Of a stretch of 64,000 nt of DNA, positions 1 through 8,511 are shown piece by piece (within the stretch, counting starts at the first letter, position 1; each line of letters begins with the position of its first letter). This DNA is from Marinomonas ostreistagni (GTDB taxonomy: Bacteria > Pseudomonadota > Gammaproteobacteria > Pseudomonadales > Marinomonadaceae): the NCBI RefSeq assembly GCF_016888445.1, contig NZ_JAFEKF010000001.1, positions 806,001 through 870,000 on the forward strand. Direction: 5' to 3'. Below the pieces are notes generated by a model. It saw nothing but the letters and a program-made list of their open reading frames with translations. It did not search any database and had not been told where the DNA came from. Both the position numbers and the translations under genes were made by a program.

Positions 1-354
1 TCCTTGCTCACCAAATAGCGCAAACGCAACAGGTATGCCCAAGTTGCCGGTGTTCGGATTGACCAAAGGTGGTAGATAAAACCGTGTTGGTAACCTAAGT
101 AGGCGCAGTAACACCGCACTGACAAGTGCGACGCTGACTAATACCGTCAAAGTGGCAAGCACAATTTTGGCCATGCCAGACAAGTCCATCTGCATGGTTA
201 ACACTGAGTGCAATAATAATGCAGGTAACCCGACATTGGAGACCAGCGCACCAAGATGCGGACTGTCTAAGTAAGGCGTTTTTTTAGTGAGGAAAATGCC
301 GAGTCCCGCCAATAGCACAATCGGGGTAACGGCTTGCGCGAAGACAGCAAGCAT
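1..354 (-). CDS. AEC-family (auxin efflux carrier) transporter, N-terminal part
   Basis: This reading frame starts with ATG at 354 on the minus strand and runs off the left edge of the window, so only about 118 N-terminal residues are present. They form several hydrophobic helices with short polar loops. The segment near the edge carries the NPNTGNLGIP signature, typical of the Asn/Gly-rich crossover of AEC permeases. The family exports or imports small organic anions across the inner membrane; the substrate cannot be told from this part. The next gene on the strand, at 454-963, is separated by about 100 bases and is functionally unrelated. The family call is fairly sure, the substrate unknown. 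Confidence 0.8.
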   Translation of the reverse strand, partial: MLAVFAQAVTPIVLLAGLGIFLTKKTPYLDSPHLGALVSNVGLPALLLHSVLTMQMDLSGMAKIVLATLTVLVSVALVSAVLLRLLRLPTRFYLPPLVNPNTGNLGIPVAFALFGEQG

Positions 355-453
355 AGGGTGTCCTTACATGGGTGAATAAGTCGCTAATATGATCGAGTAC
401 ACATTATTCTACTGCGAACTGAATCATCCATGAAGGCCAAACGATAAAAGGGC

Positions 454-963
454 TTACTCGTATTGCTCTGCCATGGTTTCGATCACTGCGTACGGATGCA
501 AAGAACCATCTTCATTAAGCTGGAAAATGGTATACGCCATAAATTGATGGTTGTACTCCATACCTGGAGAGCCTACCGGCATCGCAGGAACCACTAAACC
601 TTTAGCATTAGCTGGTGGCTGCGCTAAAAACTGTGCGACAAATTTCGCCGGAATATGGCCTTCAAACACGTAGCCGTCACGTGAGATTGCCGTATGGCAT
701 GAGCGAGCGTTAGCGGGTATACCTGCCGAATTTTTGATTTCCGTTAATGCGTTTGAGTGTTGCACTTGGGTACTGAAACCATGGCCCTGCATATGCTCTA
801 CCCAATCTGTGCAGCAGCCACAGCTTGGGCTTTTATGGATTTCTAAAAGTTCATCTTCAGCTATAACACTGGTATCGCTACTGGCCAGAACAATTGAACT
901 TGAGCCAAGTAGAATAGATACTTGTACGGACGCAATCATTAAGCTGCTAAGCAAACGTTTCAA
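454..963 (-). CDS. DUF411 periplasmic metal-binding protein
   Basis: A 169-residue exported protein. Residues 1-27 are a signal peptide (KR, hydrophobic core, cleavage near VLASS). The mature part begins with the DUF411 hallmark HKSPSCGCCTDW, a CxCC-type cysteine cluster, followed by a conserved CHTA segment and a GHIPA segment. DUF411 proteins are thought to bind copper or other soft metals in the periplasm and are often linked to metal resistance genes, but no such neighbours are visible here. The start codon is TTG at 963: no ATG gives the signal peptide, and a good Shine-Dalgarno (GAGGG) lies six to seven bases upstream. Family assignment is strong; the role is inferred. Confidence 0.85.
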   Translation of the reverse strand: MKRLLSSLMIASVQVSILLGSSSIVLASSDTSVIAEDELLEIHKSPSCGCCTDWVEHMQGHGFSTQVQHSNALTEIKNSAGIPANARSCHTAISRDGYVFEGHIPAKFVAQFLAQPPANAKGLVVPAMPVGSPGMEYNHQFMAYTIFQLNEDGSLHPYAVIETMAEQYE

Positions 964-1070
964 AAATTATCCCTCTGACTTTAACTGTATAAAATAACAA
1001 CATTATTCTATCAGCTAGCCGTTTCATTAGAAAACACGCATTCAGTTAATGGGCCATTCATTTTTGCGCA

Positions 1071-1107
1071 AAAAAAAAGCCCGACCAAGCAGAGCTTAGT
1101 CGGGCTT
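1071..1107 (-). terminator. Rho-independent terminator of pyrC
   Basis: On the minus strand this is a GC-rich hairpin of about 12 pairs with one mismatch (arms AGCCCGACTAAGC and GCTTGGTCGGGCT) followed directly by eight T residues. It lies 17 bases past the pyrC stop codon. Confidence 0.9.
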
Positions 1108-1123
1108 GATAGACTGACGGGCG

Positions 1124-2158
1124 TTAGACTTTTAATTTCCAACCTACAGATTTACCAGCAAAGAAAGGAACGATCGGCTCACCTGACGGCAGCGCGATAG
1201 CGTCCGGCACAGTCCACTCCTCACGTACAAGGGTGATGGTGTCGGTATTACGTGGCAACCCGTAAAAATCCGCCCCATGTAAACTTGCAAACCCTTCAAG
1301 CTTATCTAGCGCGCCCAATTCGTCGAATACTTGAGTGTACAACTCGATCGCTGACCAAGCACTGTAGCAGCCGGCACAACCACAGCTTGACTCCTTACGG
1401 TGACGCGCATGCGGTGCTGAGTCAGTACCCAGGAAGAAGCGCGACGAGCCACTTTGTACAGCAACACGAAGTGCCTCTTGGTGAGTCGAACGCTTCAAAA
1501 CTGGCAGGCAGTAGTTATGTGGGCGTATGCCGCCATCCAACATATCATTACGGTTTAGCAATAGGTGCTGCGGTGTGATCGTGGCTGCCACCCCTTCACG
1601 CGCTGACATGACAAAATCCGCTGCGTCTTTGGTAGTAATGTGCTCACAAACTACCTTAAGATGCGGGATTTTTTCGACGATTTTCACCAAGTGCTGATCG
1701 ATAAACTCTTTTTCACGATCAAAGATATCGATATGTTTTTGGGTCACTTCACCATGAAGCAGTAGCAGCATGCCTTCATCGGCCAAGGTTTCGAACACTG
1801 GGTACAATGAATCTAACGAGCTAACACCTGAATCAGAGTTAGTAGTTGCGCCAGCTGGATACATTTTTGCTGCGACAACACCTGCTGCCTTGGCAGCACG
1901 AATATCTTCTACAGAGGTTTGATCCGTTAGGTAAATGGTCATCAAAGGTTTAAACGCACTGCCAGCAGGAATCGCTGCTTCGATACGACCACGGTAAGCA
2001 TTAGCAAGCTCAGCATTGGTTACTGGTGGTACCAAGTTTGGCATCACAATCGCACGCCCAAAACAACGAGCTGTTGCAGGAACGGTTTCGCCCAGCATAT
2101 CGTCATCACGGAAATGGAGGTGCCAATCATCAGGGCGAATAATAGTAATTTGATCCAT
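1124..2158 (-). CDS. pyrC: Dihydroorotase, class II (PyrC)
   Basis: Catalyses cyclisation of N-carbamoyl-aspartate to dihydroorotate, the third step of pyrimidine synthesis, in the cytoplasm. At 344 residues it matches the enterobacterial PyrC length (about 348). The dinuclear zinc site is complete: HLH at H13 and H15, the lysine that becomes carboxylated in AAKMYPAG (K98), H135 in LLLHGE, H173 in CEHIT, and the catalytic aspartate D246 in GTDSAPH. The CGCAGCYSA stretch is typical of this subtype. ATG start at 2158. It is followed by its own terminator and preceded by the DeaD terminator, so it is probably transcribed alone. Confidence 0.97.
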   Translation of the reverse strand: MDQITIIRPDDWHLHFRDDDMLGETVPATARCFGRAIVMPNLVPPVTNAELANAYRGRIEAAIPAGSAFKPLMTIYLTDQTSVEDIRAAKAAGVVAAKMYPAGATTNSDSGVSSLDSLYPVFETLADEGMLLLLHGEVTQKHIDIFDREKEFIDQHLVKIVEKIPHLKVVCEHITTKDAADFVMSAREGVAATITPQHLLLNRNDMLDGGIRPHNYCLPVLKRSTHQEALRVAVQSGSSRFFLGTDSAPHARHRKESSCGCAGCYSAWSAIELYTQVFDELGALDKLEGFASLHGADFYGLPRNTDTITLVREEWTVPDAIALPSGEPIVPFFAGKSVGWKLKV

Positions 2159-2236
2159 TTAAAAAACCTACTTCTCAATCGGATTGTCTAAATGATTTGC
2201 GCCCCACAGCGCAAATCGTCATATCTTTTGTGCAAT

Positions 2237-2262
2237 AAAAAGCCGAGCAATGCTCGGCTTTT
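2237..2262 (-). terminator. Rho-independent terminator of the DeaD gene
   Basis: A compact hairpin, AGCCGAGCA paired with TGCTCGGCT, flanked by A and T runs so that it could act in either direction. It lies four bases after the helicase stop codon and 78 bases before pyrC. Confidence 0.9.
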
Positions 2263-2266
2263 AAAA

Positions 2267-4096
2267 CTAGTCTCGGTTTGAACGAGGACGTGGTTTACGA
2301 TCACCACGATCCTTGTTAAAACTGCGTGGCTTACGCTCACCACCACGGTCATTACCTTGGCGACGACGGTTACCATTACCACCCGCTGGGCGGTCTAGCG
2401 ACTTTTCATCAACATTTTCAACAGCGGTCAGATCACAACGCTGACCACAAACACGTGTTTTGGCCAGTTTGCCAAGTGCTTGCTTGTTCATGTCTGCTGG
2501 CAGATCAACTGTCGCAAAGTCTTCGAAGATTTCAATATGACCGATTAAACGGCTATCTAAATCTGCTTCGTTAGCAATGGCACCTACAATGTTACCTGGC
2601 TTAACGCCGTCACGGTAACCGACTTTCAGCACGTAACGCTTCATCTCTTGAGATGGATTGTCTTTCAGCGGCAGAGCTTCTTTAGTCAAGTTACGTGGTT
2701 TACGTGGACCACGATCGCCACGTTCAGAGCGCTCTGGGCGTTCGCTACGATCACGTTGCTTAACTTCCATCTCTTTTAGTAGCAAAGGTGTTTTACCCTG
2801 TGCCATGTAAGCTAGTGCTGCAGCAACTTTCGTTGGATCCACTTCGTTATCTTGCTGGTAGCTTTCCATCAGCTCGATAAAGAAATCCAAATCTTCGTTA
2901 TCAATGGTATCAGTAATGCGCTGCTTAAAGCGTGCAATACGTTGTTCATTGATGTCATTTGCCGTCGGTAACTGCATACGCTCGATCGTTTGACGAGTCG
3001 CACGTTCGATTTGTTGCAGCATGCGACGCTCACGATGACCGACGAATAGAATCGCAGTACCGGTACGACCAGCACGGCCAGTACGACCGATACGGTGTAC
3101 GTAAGACTCAGTGTCGTAAGGAATGTCGTAGTTCACAACGTGGCTAACACGATCAACGTCAAGACCACGTGCGACAACGTCAGTCGCTACAAGAATGTCG
3201 ATCTGACCTTTCTTGATACGCTCAACGGTACGCTCACGTAGGTTCTGGCTAATGTCACCGTTTAGAGCTTCACAAGCATGGCCACGAGCGGTTAGCTTCT
3301 CAGCTAACTCAACGGTTGCTGCCTTAGTTCGTACGAAGATGATCATACCGTCGTGTTCATTCATTTCTAGAATACGTGTTAACGCATCTAGCTTATGAAG
3401 ACCACTTACTTGCCAGTATTTTTGAGTAATCGTCGTTGCAGTAGACGTTTTAGTTTGGATCTTAACTTCTTTTGGATTCGTTAAGTGTTGATTCGCCACT
3501 TTACGAATAACGCTTGGCATCGTTGCAGAGAACAATGCGATTTGGCGTGTCTTAGGTGTGTGCTCCAAGATCCACTCGACATCGTCGATAAAGCCCATGC
3601 GTAGCATTTCGTCAGCTTCATCCAGTACTAGCGACTGAAGGCCATCTAGCTGCAATGTTTTACGACGAATATGATCCATCACACGACCAGGCGTACCAAC
3701 GACTACTTGTGCGCCACGTTTTAGCTGGCGAAGTTGTGAGTCGTAAGACATGCCACCGTAGATAGGCAATACATGGAAATTTGGAATGTGGCGAGCGTAG
3801 CTCTGGAACGCTTCAGAAACCTGAATAGCCAACTCACGAGTTGGCGCCAACACCAATAATTGTGGTGCTTTATTTGCTACATCAATGCGAGATAGCAATG
3901 GCAGAGCGAAAGCTGCCGTCTTACCCGTACCTGTCTGCGCTTGACCTAGAAGGTCGTGCCCTTCTAACAAAAATGGAATACTTTGCGCCTGAATGGCAGA
4001 GGGTTGTTCGTAACCTAGTTCACTAACCGCTTTTAGGACTGGGGCGGCCAAGCCCAATGAATCAAAAGTAATTGGCTGAATATCAGCGTCAGACAT
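2267..4096 (-). CDS. deaD: DEAD-box ATP-dependent RNA helicase, DeaD/CsdA type
   Basis: A 609-residue cytoplasmic RNA helicase for ribosome assembly and cold-shock RNA remodelling. Order of domains: Q motif (about 8-36), Walker A AQTGTGKT (53-60), PTRELA, GTPGR, DEAD box (159-162), SAT (190-192), ARGLD and HRIGRTGR (334-341), then a DbpA-type RNA-binding domain (about 480-550) and a basic Arg/Gly/Pro-rich tail. Length and C-terminal domain point to DeaD rather than the shorter RhlB, RhlE or SrmB. The frame is open further upstream to 4183, but the ATG at 4096 gives the normal family N-terminus (MSDADIQPITF). A perfect inverted repeat lies about 110 bases upstream of this start. Confidence 0.95.
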   Translation of the reverse strand: MSDADIQPITFDSLGLAAPVLKAVSELGYEQPSAIQAQSIPFLLEGHDLLGQAQTGTGKTAAFALPLLSRIDVANKAPQLLVLAPTRELAIQVSEAFQSYARHIPNFHVLPIYGGMSYDSQLRQLKRGAQVVVGTPGRVMDHIRRKTLQLDGLQSLVLDEADEMLRMGFIDDVEWILEHTPKTRQIALFSATMPSVIRKVANQHLTNPKEVKIQTKTSTATTITQKYWQVSGLHKLDALTRILEMNEHDGMIIFVRTKAATVELAEKLTARGHACEALNGDISQNLRERTVERIKKGQIDILVATDVVARGLDVDRVSHVVNYDIPYDTESYVHRIGRTGRAGRTGTAILFVGHRERRMLQQIERATRQTIERMQLPTANDINEQRIARFKQRITDTIDNEDLDFFIELMESYQQDNEVDPTKVAAALAYMAQGKTPLLLKEMEVKQRDRSERPERSERGDRGPRKPRNLTKEALPLKDNPSQEMKRYVLKVGYRDGVKPGNIVGAIANEADLDSRLIGHIEIFEDFATVDLPADMNKQALGKLAKTRVCGQRCDLTAVENVDEKSLDRPAGGNGNRRRQGNDRGGERKPRSFNKDRGDRKPRPRSNRD

Positions 4097-4208
4097 GTAG
4101 ATGGTAACCTTTAGTAGGATAAGAGACGTGCGCTTTCGCACAGTAAAAAACAATCGCAAATTATAGTGCAATTTTTCTGCCAAGTCCAGAGCTTAGCGCA
4201 GGGAACCG

Positions 4209-4248
4209 TGCAAATATCCAGCTAAATGCAGTACACTGGATATTTGCA
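4209..4248. repeat. 13-bp perfect inverted repeat upstream of deaD
   Basis: Arms TGCAAATATCCAG (4209-4221) and CTGGATATTTGCA (4236-4248) are exact reverse complements around a 14-base loop. The element lies between the AI-2E permease stop (4281) and the deaD start (4096). No T run follows on the minus strand, so it is not a standard intrinsic terminator. It could be an operator or a leader hairpin for deaD. Confidence 0.7.
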
Positions 4249-4280
4249 ATTTGAGTGGTTTTTATATGGAAGACAACTGC

Positions 4281-5312
4281 TTATTGCTGCGGAGGCGCTT
4301 TTGAATCAATCATTACCGCTAGCCAACGCATTTTAGGATTCGCTTCAAATGCGATTTTCAGGATTATGGTCAGAGGGATCGATAGTAGCATTCCGACCGG
4401 TCCAAACACCCAGCCCCATAAGATTAAAGATAAGAATACGACCAGTGGCGATAATCCGACTCCCTTCCCCATGAAACGTGGCTCAATGAAATTCCCCATC
4501 ACCACATTCACAATGACGAATCCTACTCCCACCATAAAAGCATCGAAGGCACCGAGCTGAACAAAGCCTAAAAACACAGCGGGCACCGCGGCAATGATCG
4601 AACCTATATTGGGGACAAAATTAAGCAAGAACGCACACACACCCCAGATAATGGGAAAATCTAGACCCAAAACCGATACCCAAATGGTAATAAATACACC
4701 GGTTGCGATACTGACCAAAGTCTTGATGACTAAGTAGCGATTTACGGTCGAGATAAATTGATTAACGCGTTCCATCGAATGACCTGAGTCATCTAATGCG
4801 TAGGCGAGTTTTTTCGGGATTTCAGATGCTTCTAATAAAATAAACACTACGGTCATGATGACCAAAAACATATTGGTAAGGACACTGCCCAAACTTGCCA
4901 AGGTATTGGTAAACAGACTCATAAGCGACGATGGATCAGCATAGCCTTTGACTTGCTCATAAGAGATATTAATCCCAACACTGCTGAGATGATTAAAGAT
5001 CATCGACATTTCACTGGCGAAACGCTCTCGGTATTCAGGCAGCTGTTGCGATAAGTTATCTAAAGAAGCACCGACTAACAGTCCAATAGAGCTTAGCAGC
5101 AGCAAGATCACAAAAACGATTATGATAATGGCTGCCCAAGTGGGGACATTTCGACGCGTGAGAAAATTTAAAAATGGCGAACATATGATGGCGATGAAGG
5201 CTGCCAACATAAACGGCACTACCACTTGTGATGCTTCTTTAAGCCCTGCGATGATCAAAATAAAAGCAGCAATGCTGATCAGCCATTGCGTGGCACTACG
5301 AGTTTCCGCCAT
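4281..5312 (-). CDS. AI-2E family transporter (PerM/YdiK-like permease)
   Basis: A 343-residue inner-membrane protein with about eight hydrophobic helices in the family pattern: two closely spaced N-terminal helices, a helix near 60-80, a long polar segment (about 85-140) with the amphipathic SQQLPEYRERF region, then the C-terminal helix bundle containing PNIGSIIAAVPA and GNFIEPRFMGKGVGLSPL, both family signatures. Members were named for autoinducer-2 export (TqsA), but many act as general or sodium-linked permeases, so the substrate is unknown. ATG start at 5312, 34 bases after the sbcB stop on the same strand, so the two may be co-transcribed. Confidence 0.9.
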   Translation of the reverse strand: MAETRSATQWLISIAAFILIIAGLKEASQVVVPFMLAAFIAIICSPFLNFLTRRNVPTWAAIIIIVFVILLLLSSIGLLVGASLDNLSQQLPEYRERFASEMSMIFNHLSSVGINISYEQVKGYADPSSLMSLFTNTLASLGSVLTNMFLVIMTVVFILLEASEIPKKLAYALDDSGHSMERVNQFISTVNRYLVIKTLVSIATGVFITIWVSVLGLDFPIIWGVCAFLLNFVPNIGSIIAAVPAVFLGFVQLGAFDAFMVGVGFVIVNVVMGNFIEPRFMGKGVGLSPLVVFLSLILWGWVFGPVGMLLSIPLTIILKIAFEANPKMRWLAVMIDSKAPPQQ

Positions 5313-5346
5313 AAATGATTCCCTATTTAAATCCTTGCCCTACTTT

Positions 5347-6795
5347 TTAATAGGGATAAATGCCCTGTGCATAATCAGCAAGATCCTGCAACATGATGCG
5401 CTTACTATCCGCTAAACTTTCGTCCATTGCCAGCTCATTGAGGCGTTTAAAAAATTCTTCCATAGTCAGGCTACCACCGCCGTCCTTTTGCAGTAATTTC
5501 ACACGTCGATGCTCTTCCCACTCCTCGCGTTGAGTGCTGTTTAGCTGATCTGGATAATTGCGAGCGAGATAGCGAGTAAACATTTCTGGCAAGCGTCTAT
5601 CATCAAAGGTCAGTTCCAGTTCGCCTAGAATTTCTCTGGGTGTGGCTCGAATTTGCTCCATACGCGCCTTATCGTCACGTGAAAAGAACCCTCCGCTATA
5701 AAGCATCAAGTCAGGGTCTTTATCAATCTTGTCGTACTCTTGCATAAAGACCTGTGATAGCTTCGCTGCTAAGCCGCCTTCGGCACGCAGTTTAGCTAGA
5801 TTGTCACGACAGATATCACCGCTCAGTCCTAAACGTTTAACGACGGCTTCATCTTTTAAAAAGGTCGCCGGCGCCACCGCTGGACACTTGTTAATATGAA
5901 TGACTTTAAGGGGTAAGCGCTCTGTCTCACCCAGCGCTTCTTTGCTGCTAAATACCCTTTCGCGAATTTCATCCACGCTCAAATCTAGCAACGGCTGAGC
6001 ATCACTCATTAAATCGTACACTATGACGCCATTTTTATTGGTGGGGTGCGGCGCAAGCGGGGCCACAAAAGCAGCAAACTTCTTCTCTTGCCCAAACATA
6101 CCAGAGATATGCAAAAACGGTTTCATACGGATGGGATCAATAAAGTCCTGCAAAGAGCCTTTATCGCGCATGGAAAAATAGTAGTCGTACAGTTTAGGCT
6201 GCTTATCTCTGATTAGCTTAGCCATTGCAATGGTGCCATGCACATCAGATAGCGCGTCGTGGGCTTGCTCGTGAGCAATACCATTAGCTTTGGTCAAATC
6301 CTCAAGCTTAAGTGAGTAGCTACCATCTTCTTTCTTCGGCCACTCAATACCTTCTGGACGCATGGCAAACGCCATACGCACAAGGTCAATAACATCCCAG
6401 CGTGAGCAGCCGTTTTGCCATTCACGTGCATAAGGATCGATAAAGTTACGATAAAAGCTATGGCGGACCACTTCATCATCAAAGCGCAACGTATTGTAGC
6501 CAAGTGAGCACGTGCCAGGCTCAGATAACTCTTTCTCAATCGTTGCCATGAATTCAGCTTCGTTTAAGCCTTCACGAATCGCATCTTGTGGTGTGATACC
6601 GGTTAACAGGCAAGCATCTGGGTGAGGCAAGACATCATCCGCTAACTTGCAGTAGAGCATGATCGGCTCACCAATTGGATTGAAATCTAAATCTGTTCGT
6701 ATACCGGCAAATTGCATCGGGCGATCTTTTGCAGGGTCTACACCTGTGGTTTCAAAGTCGTACCAAAAAAACGAGGTCGTCGTATTGTTGCTCAC
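5347..6795 (-). CDS. sbcB: Exodeoxyribonuclease I (SbcB)
   Basis: A 482-residue single-strand 3'-5' DNA exonuclease for recombination, mismatch repair and clearing of single-stranded DNA ends. The DEDDh exonuclease fold is at the N-terminus: YDFETTG (D13, E15), the central aspartate region near LGYNTLRFDDE, and HDALSDVHGT containing the catalytic His and Asp. The SH3-like and C-terminal helical domains of ExoI follow, and the length is close to E. coli SbcB (475). The start is GTG at 6795, supported by an AGGA seven bases upstream and the correct family N-terminus. Divergent from the YchJ-like gene. Confidence 0.95.
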   Translation of the reverse strand: MSNNTTTSFFWYDFETTGVDPAKDRPMQFAGIRTDLDFNPIGEPIMLYCKLADDVLPHPDACLLTGITPQDAIREGLNEAEFMATIEKELSEPGTCSLGYNTLRFDDEVVRHSFYRNFIDPYAREWQNGCSRWDVIDLVRMAFAMRPEGIEWPKKEDGSYSLKLEDLTKANGIAHEQAHDALSDVHGTIAMAKLIRDKQPKLYDYYFSMRDKGSLQDFIDPIRMKPFLHISGMFGQEKKFAAFVAPLAPHPTNKNGVIVYDLMSDAQPLLDLSVDEIRERVFSSKEALGETERLPLKVIHINKCPAVAPATFLKDEAVVKRLGLSGDICRDNLAKLRAEGGLAAKLSQVFMQEYDKIDKDPDLMLYSGGFFSRDDKARMEQIRATPREILGELELTFDDRRLPEMFTRYLARNYPDQLNSTQREEWEEHRRVKLLQKDGGGSLTMEEFFKRLNELAMDESLADSKRIMLQDLADYAQGIYPY

Positions 6796-6871
6796 AAATT
6801 AGTCCTGTCTGAAGTTAAGATTTTCAGTATTATACGCATCTAAACAAGAACTTGGCGACCAAGGAGTTCCG

Positions 6872-7363
6872 ATGTCGAGCCAATCACCTTGCCCTTGTGG
6901 TGCAAATGCTAGTTATGACGCCTGCTGTGGTAAGTATCACAACCAATCACAAAACGCCCCGACCGCTGAAGCATTAATGCGCTCACGTTATAGCGCTTTC
7001 GCCCTTGGCTACTTTGATTACATTGCTGCCACACAACGGCTTATCAATGAACCAGACATTCGCGGCGACGACATTGCTCAAAGTAATGGCCAAACCCAAT
7101 GGCTAGAGCTTGAAATTAACGACACCCAAGATGGGCAAGAAGACGACATGACTGGCATGGTGGCTTTTACCGCTCACTTCCAAGAAGGCCAGCATAGTGG
7201 TCAACTGCAAGAGCGCTCATTATTTGAAAAAGTCGATGGGCGATGGCTTTACATCGCAGGGGAACATGAGGTCAAACCTGCGACAAAAGCGGTAGAAAAA
7301 GTGGGTCGTAATGACCCATGCACGTGTGGTTCTGGTAAAAAGTACAAGAAATGTTGTGGTTGA
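6872..7363 (+). CDS. YchJ-family SEC-C motif protein (UPF0225)
   Basis: A 163-residue protein with cysteine-rich ends. The N-terminus has [17 protein letters not shown]; the C-terminus has a classic SEC-C zinc motif ([18 protein letters not shown]), as in SecA. Between them lies the NTF2-like YchJ domain with the [11 protein letters not shown] signature. ATG at 6872 is preceded by AAGGAG with ideal spacing. The biochemical role of YchJ proteins is unsettled; the SEC-C motif suggests zinc binding and contact with protein or nucleic-acid machinery. It is monocistronic by context, between divergent sbcB and a convergent signalling operon. Confidence 0.9.
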   Translation: MSSQSPCPCGANASYDACCGKYHNQSQNAPTAEALMRSRYSAFALGYFDYIAATQRLINEPDIRGDDIAQSNGQTQWLELEINDTQDGQEDDMTGMVAFTAHFQEGQHSGQLQERSLFEKVDGRWLYIAGEHEVKPATKAVEKVGRNDPCTCGSGKKYKKCCG

Positions 7364-7393
7364 TGGTTATCAGAGCAAGTGAAGACAGGTTGT

Positions 7394-8485
7394 TTATGAT
7401 ACCGCATTCATCTGCTCACGCTCTTCCCAAGAGCGTTTGACGGCCCGAACTTCTTCATCTTGCGCAATAAATAGCTCAACCAGTTTCGGGTCGAAATGCG
7501 AGCCAGCTTGGTCGCGAAGATACTGATACGCCTCCTCTATAGGCCAAGCTTTTTTGTAAGGGCGTTCCATTGTCAGTGCATCAAACACATCGGCAAGGGC
7601 GACAATGCGGGCCGCAATCGGAATGTCTTCACCGGCGAGGCCTTTAGGGTAACCACTACCATCCCATTTTTCATGATGACCAAGCGCCACCTGAGCCGCG
7701 ATTTGAAACAGCGGTGCTTGGCTTTTCCCTAAAATCTCAGCGCCAATCGATGGATGCTGACGCATAATAACCCACTCTTCTTCGGTCAGTTTGCGTGGCG
7801 CTTTAAGAATCGAATCAGGGATGCCTATTTTGCCCGTATCGTGCATCGGTGCGGCGAGCTGTAGATGCTCTACCTTATCCTCAGGCCAACCTAAGCTACG
7901 TGCCAGCACAGCACAATAATCGGCCATGCGCCACATATGTGAGCCAGTGTGCTCGTCATTGTAGGTGCCCGCCTCGCTGAGCATGTTCACTGCCGATACC
8001 AATGCTTCTTTAAGCTGGGATGTGCGTTGCTCTATGATCAAGCGATTACGTTTATCTTGTTCAGACAAAGCAATATGATTGGCAACTCGAGCCAAGGTTG
8101 TCAGTGGCGTGATCGGCTTAGTGATAAAATCCACCGCCCCCACCTCAAATCCACGTTGCTCATCTTGAACTGACGTCATAGCAGTAATAAAAATGACAGG
8201 AATATGTTGGGTAGCTGGATTAGCCTTAATCTGCTCACAGACCTCATAACCATTCATGCCAGGCATCATGATGTCTAGCAACACTATGTCAGGCAGCTTG
8301 GAGTCAATAATCTTTAGCGCCATCTGGCCATTTTTAGCCGCGTATAAATCATAGTGATCCTTGAGGATGCCCTTAAGAATATCGATATTGTCGGCATGAT
8401 CATCTACTAGCAGTACGCTTTTACGTCCTGCACCCGCCTCGAAGGCCAGTAAATTCTCATTCATGTAATCTAAATCAAATACCAC
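7394..8485 (-). CDS. Response regulator with HD-GYP domain (probable cyclic-di-GMP phosphodiesterase)
   Basis: A 363-residue cytoplasmic regulator. Residues 22-135 are a receiver domain with the acidic pocket (VDDH) and phospho-acceptor D71 in LLDIMMPG; K123 lies in the ITKP motif. A short coiled linker leads to an HD-GYP domain (about 160-350) with HD at H215-D216 in MHDTGKIG, HP in RQHPSIG, HH in LGHHEKWDGSGYP and the GYP triad at 278-280. All catalytic residues are present, so it should hydrolyse cyclic-di-GMP, like RpfG. The start is probably GTG at 8485; an ATG at 8464 is possible but lacks a ribosome site. It lies 26 bases after the hybrid kinase stop, which makes it the likely output partner. 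Confidence 0.92.
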   Translation of the reverse strand: MVFDLDYMNENLLAFEAGAGRKSVLLVDDHADNIDILKGILKDHYDLYAAKNGQMALKIIDSKLPDIVLLDIMMPGMNGYEVCEQIKANPATQHIPVIFITAMTSVQDEQRGFEVGAVDFITKPITPLTTLARVANHIALSEQDKRNRLIIEQRTSQLKEALVSAVNMLSEAGTYNDEHTGSHMWRMADYCAVLARSLGWPEDKVEHLQLAAPMHDTGKIGIPDSILKAPRKLTEEEWVIMRQHPSIGAEILGKSQAPLFQIAAQVALGHHEKWDGSGYPKGLAGEDIPIAARIVALADVFDALTMERPYKKAWPIEEAYQYLRDQAGSHFDPKLVELFIAQDEEVRAVKRSWEEREQMNAVS

Positions 8486-8511
8486 GGCTCTTACTCAACC
8501 TCTACACTGTG

